DNA of 64,000 bases from Metamycoplasma cloacale (GCF_900660735.1 NZ_LR215049.1:124001-188000), one strand, 5' to 3'; shown: positions 44,669 to 56,831, counted from the stretch's first letter. Translations and numbers: made by a program. Notes: generated by a model from the sequence alone, not told the origin.

Positions 44669-45970
44669 TTATTTATCACTTTTAGTTCTATTGCATATTT
44701 TGTGTGTTAATTGTGCATTTTCTTCAGTTGTTAACCCACCTTTTGAAAATGGATTGATGTGATCGATTTCACATAAATTGATGTCATTTATTTGTTGATT
44801 GCATATTGGACATATATAATTTTGTTTTTTAGCTAATGATTCTTTAATATCTGAATTAAAAAATCTTTCATTAGATTTAATATCTTCTTTACTAATTGGG
44901 TTATTATCTAAAATTTCTTTTATAGTTTTATAGATGATTTCTATTCTATAAAGTAGATGTTCTTTTTTTCCAGTTGATCAATGGCATGAATTTTTATATT
45001 TTTCATCATATATTTGGATATTTTTAATTGCATTTTTAATTTTCTCTGCATTCATTTGAATATGCAATTGTTTATAATCATTTAAAATTCATGCAAATGC
45101 AACTGTAATTGAATCGAATATACTACCTGAAAATTGGTTTACAATATTTAATTTATCATTTTTTAATTCTTTAGGTTTAAAAGCATCTTTTCCTAATATA
45201 TCAATAATTACATCAATACAATTGATGAATTTTTTCTCATATTGTTTGTCAAGTGCTTCTTTTTCTTCAAACACTTTCTTTGTTTTGGACATATATTTAT
45301 TTAAATATTTTTTTAAATTCGATTTATATTCTTTAAGATTTTCTTCAGAAAGAGTAAAGAATTTTAATATTTGTTCCTCAAAAGCCATACGATTATTTTT
45401 TGAAACAAATAATTCAGAATAGCTTTCTTTGTTTTCAATGATTTCTGCTAATTTATGTAGTAGATTATTGAATTTACCACGATAAACGCAATTTCTAATT
45501 TCTTGTTCTTTTAAAGCGACAGCCCCTCTATTTAATCTTTCAAAAATATCAAATTGCTTATCTGAATCTTCTTTTGATATCGTAATACAATACATTGTTC
45601 TAGTTGATATTGTATCTTGGTAATGAGGTTCCAAATCTTTAAAATATTTACCATTTAAATCTGTAAATACTTCTAAATCCTTTAATTTAAAATGATTATT
45701 TAAAAATTCATGACATGTTCATAATCTTTGTTGCCCATCTACAACAAATTTAGTTATATCATCCTCTTGCGCAAAATATATAGTTGGTAATGGTATGTTC
45801 ATTAATAATGATTCAATTAATTTTGATTTTTTCTCTATGTTATATACCAAACCTCTTTGATACTCTGGTTTAAGAATTCTATTTTTAGTTATATCTGATG
45901 ATAAAGTTTCAATTCTAGTGTTTTCTGATTTGCAGTTAATATCTCTTCTTTCAATTTCTTGTTGTGACAT
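44669..45970 (-). CDS. DUF262 - HNH nuclease, GmrSD/defence-like
   Basis: A 433-residue protein with two domains. The N-terminal DUF262 (ParB-like, nucleotide-sensing in GmrS-type proteins) shows PEYQRG at residues 36-40 and the diagnostic VDGQQR at 77-82, then FERLNRGAVALKEQEIRN near 130. A helical middle is followed by a C-terminal HNH nuclease, about residues 387-433. It has two zinc-type Cys pairs (CPIC and the closing C in HKICN), EIDHI with the catalytic His, and NAQLTHKICN. Related proteins are restriction factors against modified phage DNA, so a defence role is inferred. Shine-Dalgarno GGAAAGGGAT. It follows a small repeat protein and precedes a DUF285 protein. Confidence 0.88.
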
Positions 45971-45986
45971 ATTTATCCCTTTCCTG

Positions 45987-46250
45987 TTATTCGAAATAGA
46001 TCTCAAAATCATTAAATCAACTACTATCAGTTTGCTCTAGTTTTACATCTTCTCCACTAGTCACAATTTTTGCCTTAATTGTAGGGAATGTTGAAAATCA
46101 TGAACTTGGTTTTTCATATAGTGTTTTAAATTTGTAATCTGCTCCTCATGAAGAAATTTTTACTTTAATATCTTCTCCTGAAGAAACCCTTTTAAAAATT
46201 ATTTTTTTACCTTTATATTTTTCTAAGTCTTTTTTTGTCATTTTTGACAT
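45987..46250 (-). CDS. Small two-repeat protein, first gene of the DUF262 operon
   Basis: An 87-residue protein not recognised as a known family. After a Lys-rich start (MSKMTKKDLEKYKGKK) there are two similar beta-type units: VSSGEDIKVKISSW near residue 23 and VTSGEDVKLEQTDSSW near 61, both ending in SSW and an acidic/aromatic stretch. It has no signal peptide. A very strong AGGAGG precedes the ATG. It is 16 nt upstream of the DUF262-HNH gene and cotranscribed. A role as partner or inhibitor of the nuclease is possible but unproven. Confidence 0.72.
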
Positions 46251-46560
<310 letters not shown>

Positions 46561-48111
46561 ATGAAAAAAATTTTTTAGGATTAGGGACATTATGTTCGAC
46601 CATTACTGCGCCATTTATAATTTCGGCAACATCAAATGAAGAATATAATGCAAAAAAAGAAGAAGAAATTGAATTAGATAAAAAAGAAAAGCAAATGGTT
46701 GATGATTATTGTTTATATGATTTTATAAGATTAACAGGAAGATTTGATACTGAAATTATGTTTTCGAGAGCCCTTTATTCAAGAAAAGTACAGTTAAATC
46801 ATTGATTGGTTCTTTTTAAAGATAAGGGTTATTCTATTTTTGATCGTTCTTCAAAAAAGATTGTTGAAGTAAATCCAAATTTTATAACTAAATGATATTG
46901 ACAATATGACAAAAACGTTTCAATAAAGCCTAATATTGTATTTGTTAGAGACGATCTTGTTAATTTTGAATTGCATAATTTACAAGATAAGGATCGTTTA
47001 ATGATAGGTGATAGAAGAAGAACACCAAAACAAAAACAACAGATTAATTATAAATATTCAACATATAATCAACCAGCCGAAAATCCGGCTAGATTTAAAA
47101 CATACCCTGAGTTTAAAGTGGATGATTTAAATAAATTAAAAACAGAGGGCATTAATAAACCGAAAGAATATGGTGTAAGAACATCACATTTAGGTTTACT
47201 ATATGCCGATTATGAAGTTGATCATTCTTGATTTTTCAAAGTTTATAAAACGCGACACATTGGTGAAAATAAATACAAACTTTATTTACCTAATTCGAAA
47301 TATGAATGAAAAGGTATCTGTGGTTATTTATCAATGACATCATTATTATTATATGCAGAGTATTTTGTTAATTCAAATTATATGGGTTATTCTAATGCAA
47401 GTAAATATATCAAAAAAAATTAATAATTATGATGTTGAAATTGAGTATGATGAACTAGAAATGGAATCAGAGGATTATTATGGTGAAAGAATCTACAATT
47501 ATGATAAATATATGTATGAAAAACTTTGAGATCATTATATTTCTTTAAATGAATCGTCTAAAAAAGAAATTCTGGTTAATGAATTTATTCCACATCTAAA
47601 TTCTCAATTTTATGTTGATATGATGACAAGTCATGAATATTATAACGGAACAACATATTGACAACAAAAACGATTGATTAATGATTTTGTATATAACCAA
47701 TGAAAACAAGGATGAGTAAATTATGACTTATATGGTTTTAGATTGAAACCATCTAATTTTGAATATTATTTGAAAGAACATAAAATACCAATTGAAGTTT
47801 CCAGAGATATGCCACTTTATAGTGATTTGGCGAAAAAAGAAAAAATTTCTGAGCATTCATTAACTGCATATGGTTTATATAATGACGGTAGATTATTGAC
47901 AAATTATAATTGAACGAAAGATGGAGAAAAAATTGCCGATATGGAGTGAAATCAAATAATATTAGATCAGTCTGTAATAACGGGCACAATGGTATTAGAA
48001 GATAAAAGTAAAGAAAAGGTAAGCTTAGAACGATATTTTTGAAATGGTGAAACACATATGACAGGACCAGATATGACAAAACATCTTAAGAATTGAGGTT
48101 TTATAAAATAA
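46561..48111 (+). pseudogene. Putative cysteine peptidase, split by two frameshifts
   Basis: ATG 46561 follows AGGGGTGAT but meets a stop after 5 codons at A7T6. One extra base there would give a secreted N-terminus reading on into LGLGTLCSTITAPFIISA. That frame runs to a stop at 47423, where eight A's (47412-47419) shift it; with seven A's it continues to the stop at 48111. The joined protein of ~516 residues has GICGYLSMTSLLLYAEYF, a Cys-nucleophile motif near residue 259, and HSLTAYGLYNDGRLLTNYNW, a His motif near 433, typical of mycoplasma papain-like/C39-like peptidases. Phase-variable, decayed or mis-assembled. Confidence 0.65.
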
Positions 48112-48938
48112 TGAATAAAAAGAAGAAAATGACTATAGTACTTTGTTCTACATTAATACCAATTGTCTTATCAGCAACAATTGCTACTGCAGTTATCGTT
48201 TCAAAACAAGAACGATTAGAACCCGGTCCTTGACACAATAGATGAATATATGAAAAATTTGAAAAAGATCCTAAAACTTTTATAAATTATGACAAGAGTA
48301 GTTTAGTGAAACATCCCTTTATTCGTTTAACTTTTAATAATAAGATCACAAAAATTGAACAACTTAAAACATTTGTTAAAGAAATGTATAAACCAGGTTA
48401 TATTCTATTATCTACATTTGGTTTAGATAAAAATAAACACGACAATAGCATTGATGTGGACGATTTTATTGAAGAACAATTAAAAGAAAGTAATTATATT
48501 AATCTTTTATATGTACCTTTATCATTCTTTGCAGACAGCATTGCAAAATGAAAGAAAGCATTAGACTTAGATTTAAGCGAATATATTTATTTAAATAGCC
48601 AAGATATTAATAAAGATTCTCTATTTTATAATTTTGCTGAAAATGGTTATTCATTGTTATTTCCCACATATAACACTTTAAATTCAGATGAATCAATAAT
48701 AGAAAAACTAATGACACCTGGTTTTTATCATCATGAATTACCATGCTTCGAATTCAATTTAGGCAATTTATCATTAATAAAAAATACAAATTTAAAAGAA
48801 TGTACATTCTTTATATATCAACGTACATATTGATATGATCAAACCATCAAACTAGGATTTGCTATCCATTATATAAATGACAAAGGCAATTATGAATGAG
48901 GATGAATAGAGATACCTATATTTAAGTTTGAATATTAA
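48111..48938 (+). CDS. Secreted or signal-anchored protein, unknown
   Basis: A 275-residue protein. The N-terminus (MNKKKKMTIVLCSTLIPIVLSATIATAVIV) is a basic start plus one hydrophobic segment, a signal anchor. The rest is soluble, rich in aromatic residues and Asn/Lys, with many Trp (UGA). The ATG overlaps the stop of the broken peptidase gene as TAATG, so it is translationally coupled and probably functions with it. No family recognised. Confidence 0.72.
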
Positions 48939-48944
48939 TTATTT

Positions 48945-48966
48945 AAAAGAGATTTATTCTCTTTTT
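48945..48966 (+). terminator. Terminator of the peptidase pair
   Basis: AAAGAG pairs with CTCTTT around a 7-nt loop, followed by Ts. Confidence 0.55.
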
Positions 48967-48988
48967 AATATACCTTAATAAAATAAGG

Positions 48989-48994
48989 TAATAT
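48989..48994 (+). promoter_or_regulatory. -10 box of leaderless promoter (gene at 49002)
   Basis: TAATAT ends 7 nt before ATG 49002; no Shine-Dalgarno. Confidence 0.5.
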
Positions 48995-49001
48995 TTTAAA
49001 T

Positions 49002-49709
49002 ATGAATAATGAGAATATGAACAAAATAGAAGATTTTTTACAAGAAATTGAAGAAATTAGAATAAATGACCCATTAAAGGCAATTTATTTAATTGATCAA
49101 AAATTAAAATCATTTTTAACAAAAGATATGCATTCATTGCTACTAACTGCAAAGGATGACATTTTATATCAAATTAAGAAAAACGATTTAAAGACAAAGA
49201 CAGATTTAAAAACTCTAGAATTGATTAATGCTTTAAAAAACAAAAAAATGGATTACATTTTTATGTTAAATTACAATCAATTAAAAACTAGAAGCGATTT
49301 AAAAGAATATGCATCTGAATTTCAATACTTTTTTAATACAGAAGGTTTTGATAATGCTGGATTTCAGACTTTAATATATGATTTATTAGCTGAATTAAAT
49401 ATTGATTACGATTACAAAGTAAAATCAGAAATTATTAATCCCGCTAAATTAGGTTCATTTTTAAAAAACGCAGACATTTTAAAAATGCAAAAAGAATTAT
49501 TTGACACATTTGCCAAAGATGTTGCTAAATATAAAATTGCAACACAAGTATTTTCTGCATATTTATTTTTAAATTGAATTGAAATCTTAACTTTAAAAAC
49601 AAAAAATGATTACCAAACAATCGTTAATGTTATCGAGGTTATCCTAGGTAATAAAAATAAAGATTTATTAAACGAAGAGGAATTAAAGGTATATAAAATT
49701 TTTGCTTAA
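49002..49709 (+). CDS. DUF3196-like helical protein
   Basis: A 235-residue soluble protein, all-helical in appearance. The N-terminal part (EEIEEIRINDPLKAIYLIDQKLK) resembles the tetratricopeptide-like start of mycoplasma DUF3196 proteins, but this match is from memory and weak. The C-terminal half contains an FKKDVAKYKI-like helix and ends IFA. It has no membrane segment. The gene precedes tig; a Shine-Dalgarno and separate start follow, so they may share a transcript. Function unknown. Confidence 0.6.
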
Positions 49710-49783
49710 ACGCATAATTTAAAAAAATATATATATAATTAATTAAAGTTATTAATAACTTTCTTATATTTTAAGGAGAAAAA

Positions 49784-51184
49784 ATGTCAAAAAAGATTGA
49801 TAAAAAAACATCAGAATTAATCATTTCATACACCATTGAAGGTAAAGAATGAGAAACTGCAATTGAAAATGCTAAAAATATTTTAAGAAAAAATGTAACC
49901 ATTAAAGGATTTAGAAAGGGTAAAGCTCCAGCTAGAGAAGCTGATAAACATTTAAATGCAATTGAAGTATTAGAAAAAGCATTAGATAATTCATTAGACA
50001 ATGTATATAAAAACCACATTTTAACACAATTAACCAATGAAGATCAAGTATTAGGTAGACCTGAATTGGATGTAAAAGAAATTACTCCAGAAAAATCAAC
50101 CATCGAAGTTAAATTTGCTTTATATCCTGAAGTTAAATTATCAGATTACAAACAACTTGGTATTAAATTAGGTAAATTAAACCCTTCAAAAGAAGAATTA
50201 AAAAATGCAGAACACCAAATTGTTTCAAACTTTGTTGTATCAATGGAATCAGAAGAACCTATTGCTAAAGGTGATGATGTAAACTTTGATTTCAAAGGTT
50301 ATATAGATGGAAAACCATTTGATGGTGGTGAAGCTGAAGGATATGATCTTAAAATTGGTTCAGGACAATTTATTCCAGGTTTTGAAGATGCAATGCTTGG
50401 TCTTAAAAAAGGCGATGTTAAAGATTTACAATTAGCTTTCCCTAAAAATTACCATGTTAAAGATCTAGCTGGCAAGCCTGTTGTATTTAATGTAAAAATT
50501 AATTTTGTTAAAAAACCAAATTACCCAACAATTGATGAACAATTTATTAAAGAAATTAACTTACCTTTAGTTGAAAGCGTAAAAGATTTTGAAAAATTAG
50601 TGAAAATGGAAGCTCAAAGAAGTAAGAACATTGAACTTCAAAATGAATTCATGGAAAAAGCTGTTGCTAAATTAGTTAAAGAATCTAAATTAGTTGTTGC
50701 TCATTCATTAATTAGAGAAGAAGCTACAAAATACTACCAAAACTTATTAAACAACATCAAACAACAAGGAATTTCAGAAGCTGAATACCTAGAATTCACT
50801 AACAACACTAAAGAAAACATATTAAAAGAATATGACGCAATGGCAGAACCTAAATTAAAAGAAATTTTCATTTTGGGTGCAATTGCTAGAGAAGAAAAAT
50901 TCGAAGTTACAGATGCAGATTATGAAGCTGAAATTAATAAATTAGCACAACTATACGGATTACCTGCTGAATCTGTTAAATCATTCTTAAGATTTGAAAA
51001 TGTACAAATGAATTTAACAAACAAATTTATCATTGATTTATTAATTAAATCAAACGACAAAGAAAATTATGAAGCATTTAAAAAATCAATGGATGAAGTA
51101 GATGCTTACGAAAGCAAAAAAACTGAAGCTATTGTTGAAAAAACCAAATTAGCACAAGAAAAAGCAAAAGAAGAAAAGAAATAA
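49784..51184 (+). CDS. tig: Trigger factor (peptidyl-prolyl isomerase chaperone)
   Basis: Ribosome-associated chaperone, 466 residues. The ribosome-binding signature GFRKGKAPA lies near residue 43. The FKBP-type PPIase domain spans residues 155-245 (DDVNFDFKGYIDGKPFDGG, then GSGQFIPGFEDAMLGLKKGD). A long helical C-terminal substrate-binding domain follows and ends in a Lys/Glu-rich tail. Shine-Dalgarno AAGGAG at the right distance. It is followed by a strong terminator. Confidence 0.95.
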
Positions 51185-51202
51185 TATTAACTTTATAAAG
51201 AC

Positions 51203-51240
51203 AAAAACACATCATACTCTTTGTTTGTATGATGTGTTTT
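51203..51240 (+). terminator. Terminator of tig
   Basis: AAAACACATCATAC pairs with GTATGATGTGTTTT around a ~10-nt loop (51204-51240). Confidence 0.85.
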
Positions 51241-51263
51241 AAATATCTAATCATTTGATTGTA

Positions 51264-52121
51264 TTAGTACATTATCACAAGAAATATAGATTTTAATTTA
51301 ATTGAAATATTTATTTCTGCTTTTCTTAAAACAAGAAAAGAGATTAATCATTTCAATATTATGGCAATAGATACAAGTATTGGAGTAATTAGAAAACCAT
51401 AAAAATGGTATCATCAACCTGCATAGACATATGATTTGTAAATGACTTGAATTATTGATAAGTGAGTGAATATTGCAATGATTGTTGTAGTTAGAGTATA
51501 TAGAACAACAAGATTTATAAGATTATTTTTTCAATATGCATGATTATCATCAAGTGTTAAATTTAATAATTTGTGTAATCTAATTAGATTAAAAATATTT
51601 GTAAAAATAACCTTTATTGCTAAAATCAATACTAGCGCTGCATAAAATCAATAACGATATGTTATATTTCCATATGATTTATCTTCGAATATAGAAATAT
51701 TTAAATATGTATTTATAATAATAGTTGCAATTAACAAAATATTTGTAATTAAATTTCATAAATACATAAATCTTTTTTGGTTGTTTAATATTTGATTTAC
51801 AATTGCTTCATTTTGATTTAATAATATTATTTTTTTGGCAATTGAAAAACTAATTATTAAATATATGACGTATGTTAAAAGAAACCCAATTACTAATGAG
51901 AAAAAGTAATTTAATGGTATGTGTATATTATCTTTTGATCAGTTTATTTCTCATTTGTACACAATTCCTGATAGTACTATATTTATAATGTTGATTAAAT
52001 ACATTTGAATTTGACTAACTATAAGAAGAGCAAAAGCAATATTAGCTTTTTTGTTATTTTTCCTGATGTTATTAATAGTATATATAGTTGTTATTGGGTT
52101 TAATAAAAAGTTGTAATTCAT
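51264..52121 (-). CDS. Integral membrane protein, unknown
   Basis: A 285-residue protein with about seven hydrophobic segments spaced through the chain; many Trp are encoded by UGA. No family recognised. The start is uncertain: ATG 52121 lies 13 nt after an AGGAG, while ATG 52151 (10 codons longer, NIFRRSLLT) has no ribosome binding site. Base composition is very AT-rich. It converges with tig and lies next to the nucleotidyltransferase-like gene on the same strand, with a ~230-base gap between. Confidence 0.68.
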
Positions 52122-52348
52122 AGTTAATAATGATCTCCTGAATATGTTCATAACAATTCATTGTAAGTTATATGATTATTATTAATCGTGTATTTTATAT
52201 TCATTGTTCTTCAATAATAATATTTGATAATTTATATAAGTAAATTTTTATATTAAATTCGTTATATACAACATTTTAATTAATATTAATTCAAAAAATA
52301 TTTAGGATTTTTCGAATAAAATACATATTTTTTTTGTGTTATAAGTGT

Positions 52349-53110
52349 TTATAAGTAAACTTTTGTTAATCGCCGAGAATAAATAAAGTTATTTAGCTGT
52401 AAGAATTTAATTAAATTATTTTTGTTTAAAAATAAAAGGTCTAACTTATACATATAATGAATAATTGTTAAATTATTATTTAAATGTGAATTAATATTGT
52501 TAATATGAAATAGAGAATAAATATTTTTTCTTTTCAGTATTTTGTCCAATAATAAAACAATGCTATAAGGATTGTGTTTGTGAATTAATATATCAAATTG
52601 CACGCTAAAGTTAATATTTTCACAGATCAGCTTAGAAATAATATTTATATTAAAAGGTATATTCTTTTTAAAGAAATAATTAATATCATCTATTATTTTT
52701 TTAATCTTATCTGTTTTGTTGGAATAAATATTCGTACATAATTGGCACAATTTAGAAGGTAAAAAATATTCAGACTTCAAACATTTAATATTATCAATTA
52801 TCACAATATCATCAATTGTGAAATTTTTCCCCATTAAACATTCAATTTTTATTTCTTTTGAATTATATTCAATTATGATTATTTTGTGTATTTCAGTGTT
52901 TAGTATTCACTTTTTGATTTTAAAATTTTTAATAAAATTATTTCACTCTTTTTCTTTTTCTTCCAGATTTAGAAGACTTAAAAAACCAATGTCAACATCA
53001 TTTGGAACTCTATCTATAAAATTAATTTTATAAAACAAAAAACTACCATGAATAATTATATTATTTACAGTTTTTAAACAATCACTTAAATAATTTCAAA
53101 ATTCTATCAA
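52349..53110 (-). CDS. AbiEii-like nucleotidyltransferase family protein
   Basis: A 253-residue protein if started at TTG 53110. The N-terminal minimal nucleotidyltransferase motif reads IIIHGSF at residues 18-24, then RVPNDVDIGF, with GS at 22-23 and the metal-binding D-V-D at 38-40. KCLKSEYFLPSKLCQLC near 120 resembles the conserved Lys region of AbiEii/MenT-type toxins, and a long helical Asn/Ile/Lys-rich C-terminus follows. ATG 52834 would remove the catalytic motif. TATAAT at 53123-53118 ends 7 nt before the TTG, matching the leaderless pattern of this genome. No antitoxin-like gene is adjacent. Confidence 0.6.
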
Positions 53111-53117
53111 TACTTAT

Positions 53118-53123
53118 ATTATA
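53118..53123 (-). promoter_or_regulatory. -10 box of leaderless nucleotidyltransferase gene
   Basis: TATAAT on the minus strand ends exactly 7 nt before TTG 53110. This spacing is the main argument for the TTG start. Confidence 0.5.
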
Positions 53124-53294
53124 ACTTATAACTGTTTATATAATTGTAGAAACAATGAGAAATCAGTAGATTTTAAATTTTTAGTTCTAATTAGAGATGA
53201 AAATTTTATACAAATTTTTAATAGATAATGTAAGCAAGTATTTACTTTAGAAAATTATTAAAAAGATTACTTAATTTTTATTTCAAATTTAATA

Positions 53295-53300
53295 TAAAAT
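53295..53300 (+). promoter_or_regulatory. -10 box of leaderless secA promoter
   Basis: TAAAAT ends 7 nt before ATG 53308; no Shine-Dalgarno. The gap 53111-53307 holds this and the divergent promoter, nothing else. Confidence 0.5.
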
Positions 53301-53307
53301 ATTAAAT

Positions 53308-55899
53308 ATGAATTTTAGAAAACTTTTTGATTTTAAATCAACAGAAATGCGTATTGCAGAAACAACACTGAAAAAAATTAATGCACTAGAAGAAGAAATC
53401 CAACAATTGACTGATGAGGAATTAAAGGCTAAAACGATTGAATTTCGTCAACGTCTTAATTTAGGTGAATCTCGTGAAGATATTCGTGCTGAAGTCTTTG
53501 CAGTTTCAAGAGAAGCAACCAAACGGGTTTTAGGTAAAAGACCATTTGATGTGCAAATGATTGGTGGATTAATTTTAGATTTAGGTTCAGTTGCTGAAAT
53601 GAAAACAGGGGAAGGTAAAACCATTACTTCTATTGCTCCTGTGTATTTAAATTCATTAACTGGTTCATCTGTAATTGTATCAACTGTTAATGAATACCTT
53701 GCAGAACGTGATGCTGAGGAAATGGGACAAGTATTTAAATGACTTGGTCTAACAGTTGGAATTAATAAAGCTCAAATGCCAACCGATTTAAAACGTAAAG
53801 CATATGCTTGTGATGTTACATATAGCGTCCATTCAGAACTTGGGTTTGACTATCTACGTGATAACATGGTTATGTCAAAAGAAGAAAAAGTTCAAAGAGG
53901 ACTTGATTTCATTCTTTTAGATGAGGTTGATTCAATCTTAATTGACGAAGCAAAAACACCTTTAATTATTTCAGGTGGTGATGAAGGAGAAAGCCCTTTA
54001 TATAATATTGCGGATATATTTGTTAGAACATTAAGTATGGATGACTATTTTATTGACGAAGAGACTAAATCCGTTTATTTAACTGATTTAGGAATTGAAA
54101 AAGCTAATAAATATTTCAATTTCTCAAATTTATATGATATTCAAAATAGTGAATTAGTTCATCGCATTCAAAATGCATTAAGAGCACACAAAGTAATGAA
54201 ATTAGATGTTGAATATATTGTAAGAAATGACAAAATTGAATTAGTTGATTCATTCACTGGCCGGATTATGGAAGGTCGTGCGTATTCAGAGGGTCTACAA
54301 CAAGCGATTCAAGCAAAAGAAAGAGTTGATATTGAACCAGAGACAAAAACACTCGCTACAATAACTTATCAAAACTTCTTTAGATTATTTAAGAAAATTA
54401 GTGGTATGACAGGGACTGCTAAAACCGAAGAAAAGGAATTCATTGATATTTACAACATGCGTGTTAATGTAGTTCCAACTAATAAACCAACTGTGAGAAT
54501 TGATGATAAAGATGAAATTTATGTAACAATGCATGCTAAATGAAAAGCCGTTGTTAAAGAAGTTAAGAAGATATATGAAAAAGGACAACCTTTATTAATT
54601 GGTACAGCACAAGTTGAGGATAGTGAAGTATTACACCATTATTTATTAGAAGAAAGAATTCCACATACTGTTTTAAACGCTAAACAAGACTCATCAGAAG
54701 CTGAAATTATTGCACAAGCTGGACAGGTTAAAGCCGTAACTATTGCAACTAATATGGCTGGTCGTGGTACTGACATTAAACCTTCTAAAGAAGCATTAGC
54801 TTTAGGTGGATTGTATGTTTTAGGTACAGAAAAAGCTGAATCTAGACGGATTGATAATCAATTAAAAGGACGTTCAGGACGTCAAGGTGATGTTGGTTAT
54901 TCTAAATTCTTTTTATCATTAGATGACCAATTGATTTTAAGATTCTCTGTACAAGATCGTTGAAAAGAAATTTTTAAAGCATATGGCGATGATCCAATTG
55001 AAGGCGAAGCAATTAAGAAAGCATTTTTAAGAGCTCAAAAGAAAATCGAAGGTTTCAACTATGATAACCGTAAAAGTGTTTTAAGTTATGATGACGTTAT
55101 TAGACAACAAAGAGATTTAATCTATGAACAAAGAGATTTAATTTTAGAAAGAGATGATCTAGGTTCAATTATTAAAAAAATGATTGAAGTTTGTGTTGAA
55201 CAAACAGTTAATAATCCATATTTCATTAACAAAAACAACACATTAGATTTAAACGGTTTTGTAAGTTATTTAAATAATAACTGAATGAATTTAACTCAAC
55301 GTCAATTTTCAACAGATGAATTAAGAAAATATGATCGTGAAGATTTAATTGAATACATTACTAAAGTGTTTAATCAAGAATATGATATTTTAAGAAAAAA
55401 TATTGTTGAAAAATTTGGTGTTACTGGATTAAATACATCAGAGAGATACATAATTCTTCAAGTCTTTGATGCAGCATGACAAGATCACATTAATACAATG
55501 GATAAATTAAGACGTAGTTCTAATTTAGTTCAATATTCTCAAAAGAATCCATATCAAGTTTATACTCAATTAGGTTCTAAAAAATTTAAGGAATTAACTA
55601 ATAGAATAGCTATTGAATCCATTGTTAACTTAATGAATAATCATGATGCATTGCAAATGACTAATAATTTTTCTAATGAATTTTATACCATTTCATCTGA
55701 TAATCATAAGAACATAGATGTTGAAAAAGTTAAACAATTTATTTCTCAATTATTAAACAGTGAAATGACTAAATTAGCTAAAGAAGGCATAAAACCAGAA
55801 GAAATTTCTAAAACTATTTTAGAAAAACAAAAAGAATTGTTAAATACTCTAAAATTAACATTAGATGATTTAGAAATTAAAGAAAGAAAGGAAGAATAA
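53308..55899 (+). CDS. secA: Protein translocase ATPase SecA
   Basis: Motor of the Sec export pathway, 863 residues. Conserved are Walker A MKTGEGKT near residue 101, a [12 protein letters not shown] helicase-type Walker B near 207, [10 protein letters not shown] near 368 and the helicase motif [11 protein letters not shown] near 480, followed by [10 protein letters not shown] and GRSGRQGD. The C-terminal zinc motif of many SecA proteins is absent, as usual in mollicutes. Its stop is immediately followed by the ATG of a small membrane protein, so at least two more genes are probably cotranscribed. Confidence 0.97.
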
Positions 55900-56334
55900 A
55901 TGAATAATAGTGGTAAATCAAAATACAAAGGATTAGCTATTGCTGGATTAATATTAACAATCATTATAATAATTATCTCCTTAGTGGCTACAATATATCA
56001 CTTTTATCAACTGGCATCAATTGAATCTAAACCCTTTGAAATAAATTTCAGATATTCTAGTTTAACATTTGCAGTGATTCCATTTATATTTGCAAATTTT
56101 ATTATTGCAATATTAACAGTTACAAGAATTAAAACTAGAGCTATTATAGCGCTTTTGATTTTGGGCATATTTTTTACTATTTTATTGGTTATAGGATATT
56201 CAATATTAATTGGCTCAAAAAGTGATCATAGTAAAACAAATAATAATAGCAACAATATTAATTCAAATCATTTTAATAATTCATCAACTAGAGAAGAAAT
56301 TCCTTCATCATTTGTTGATAAGTTACCAGAATAG
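55900..56334 (+). CDS. Small membrane protein 1 ending in DKLPE
   Basis: A 144-residue protein with three to four hydrophobic segments near residues 11-35, 50-72 and 80-105, then a ~40-residue Asn/Ser-rich hydrophilic tail that ends SFVDKLPE. It starts directly after the secA stop; the Shine-Dalgarno AAAGGAAG lies in secA. It is first of three consecutive small membrane proteins with the same C-terminus. No family recognised. Confidence 0.78.
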   Translation: MNNSGKSKYKGLAIAGLILTIIIIIISLVATIYHFYQLASIESKPFEINFRYSSLTFAVIPFIFANFIIAILTVTRIKTRAIIALLILGIFFTILLVIGYSILIGSKSDHSKTNNNSNNINSNHFNNSSTREEIPSSFVDKLPE

Positions 56335-56346
56335 GGAGATTAAATT

Positions 56347-56763
56347 ATGAAAACGATTAAAAAAATTGCCATAACCAATCTTGTTTTGGTATTAGTTCTG
56401 ATTATCTTACTATCTATAGGAATTGCATTTATGTTTACTGGTGTATATGTGTCATTAATTGGTGCGTTAGTGAACACTCCGCAGTCAAATTCAGCATTGG
56501 ATACTGCAAATTGAATTAAAATAAGTTGTCTTGTATTAATAATTCCAATATTTATTTTGTTAATAGTATTAAGTACTAAAATTAAAAATACAACATACAA
56601 AATGTTAACAATTCTATCTGTTTTATTTATTCCCTTAAATATAGTAGTTTGCTCTATGATTATTCATACTAAAAAAGATTTAACTCAGTTAAATAACAAT
56701 AATCAAATTCAACAAAAACAAATTAATAAAAATGACAATTTAGTCGATAGACTACCTGAATAA
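56347..56763 (+). CDS. Small membrane protein 2 ending in DRLPE
   Basis: A 138-residue protein with three hydrophobic segments near residues 10-38, 58-78 and 86-105, then a Gln/Asn/Lys-rich tail ending LVDRLPE. The ATG is 12 nt after the previous stop, with GGGAGAT as ribosome binding site. The C-terminal pentapeptide repeats that of the gene before, while the membrane parts differ, suggesting divergence of paralogues with a constrained tail. Confidence 0.78.
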
Positions 56764-56768
56764 TTAAT

Positions 56769-56794
56769 AGTTGGTTTAAAAACCAACTTTTTAT
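56769..56794 (+). terminator. Terminator after small membrane protein 2
   Basis: AGTTGGTT pairs with AACCAACT around a TAAA-type loop, followed by TTTTT. Confidence 0.7.
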
Positions 56795-56831
56795 TTACCA
56801 AAATAAATGATTTTGCAGAAAAAAATAACTT

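Noticed and set aside
44669-45970. Homing endonuclease or intron-encoded HNH
   Set aside because: The N-terminal DUF262 with DGQQR and the operon context do not fit intron or intein enzymes, and no interrupted host gene is seen.
52349-52834. Separate 161-residue protein starting at ATG 52834
   Set aside because: The frame stays open far upstream and includes the nucleotidyltransferase GS...DVD motif, so the ATG is internal.
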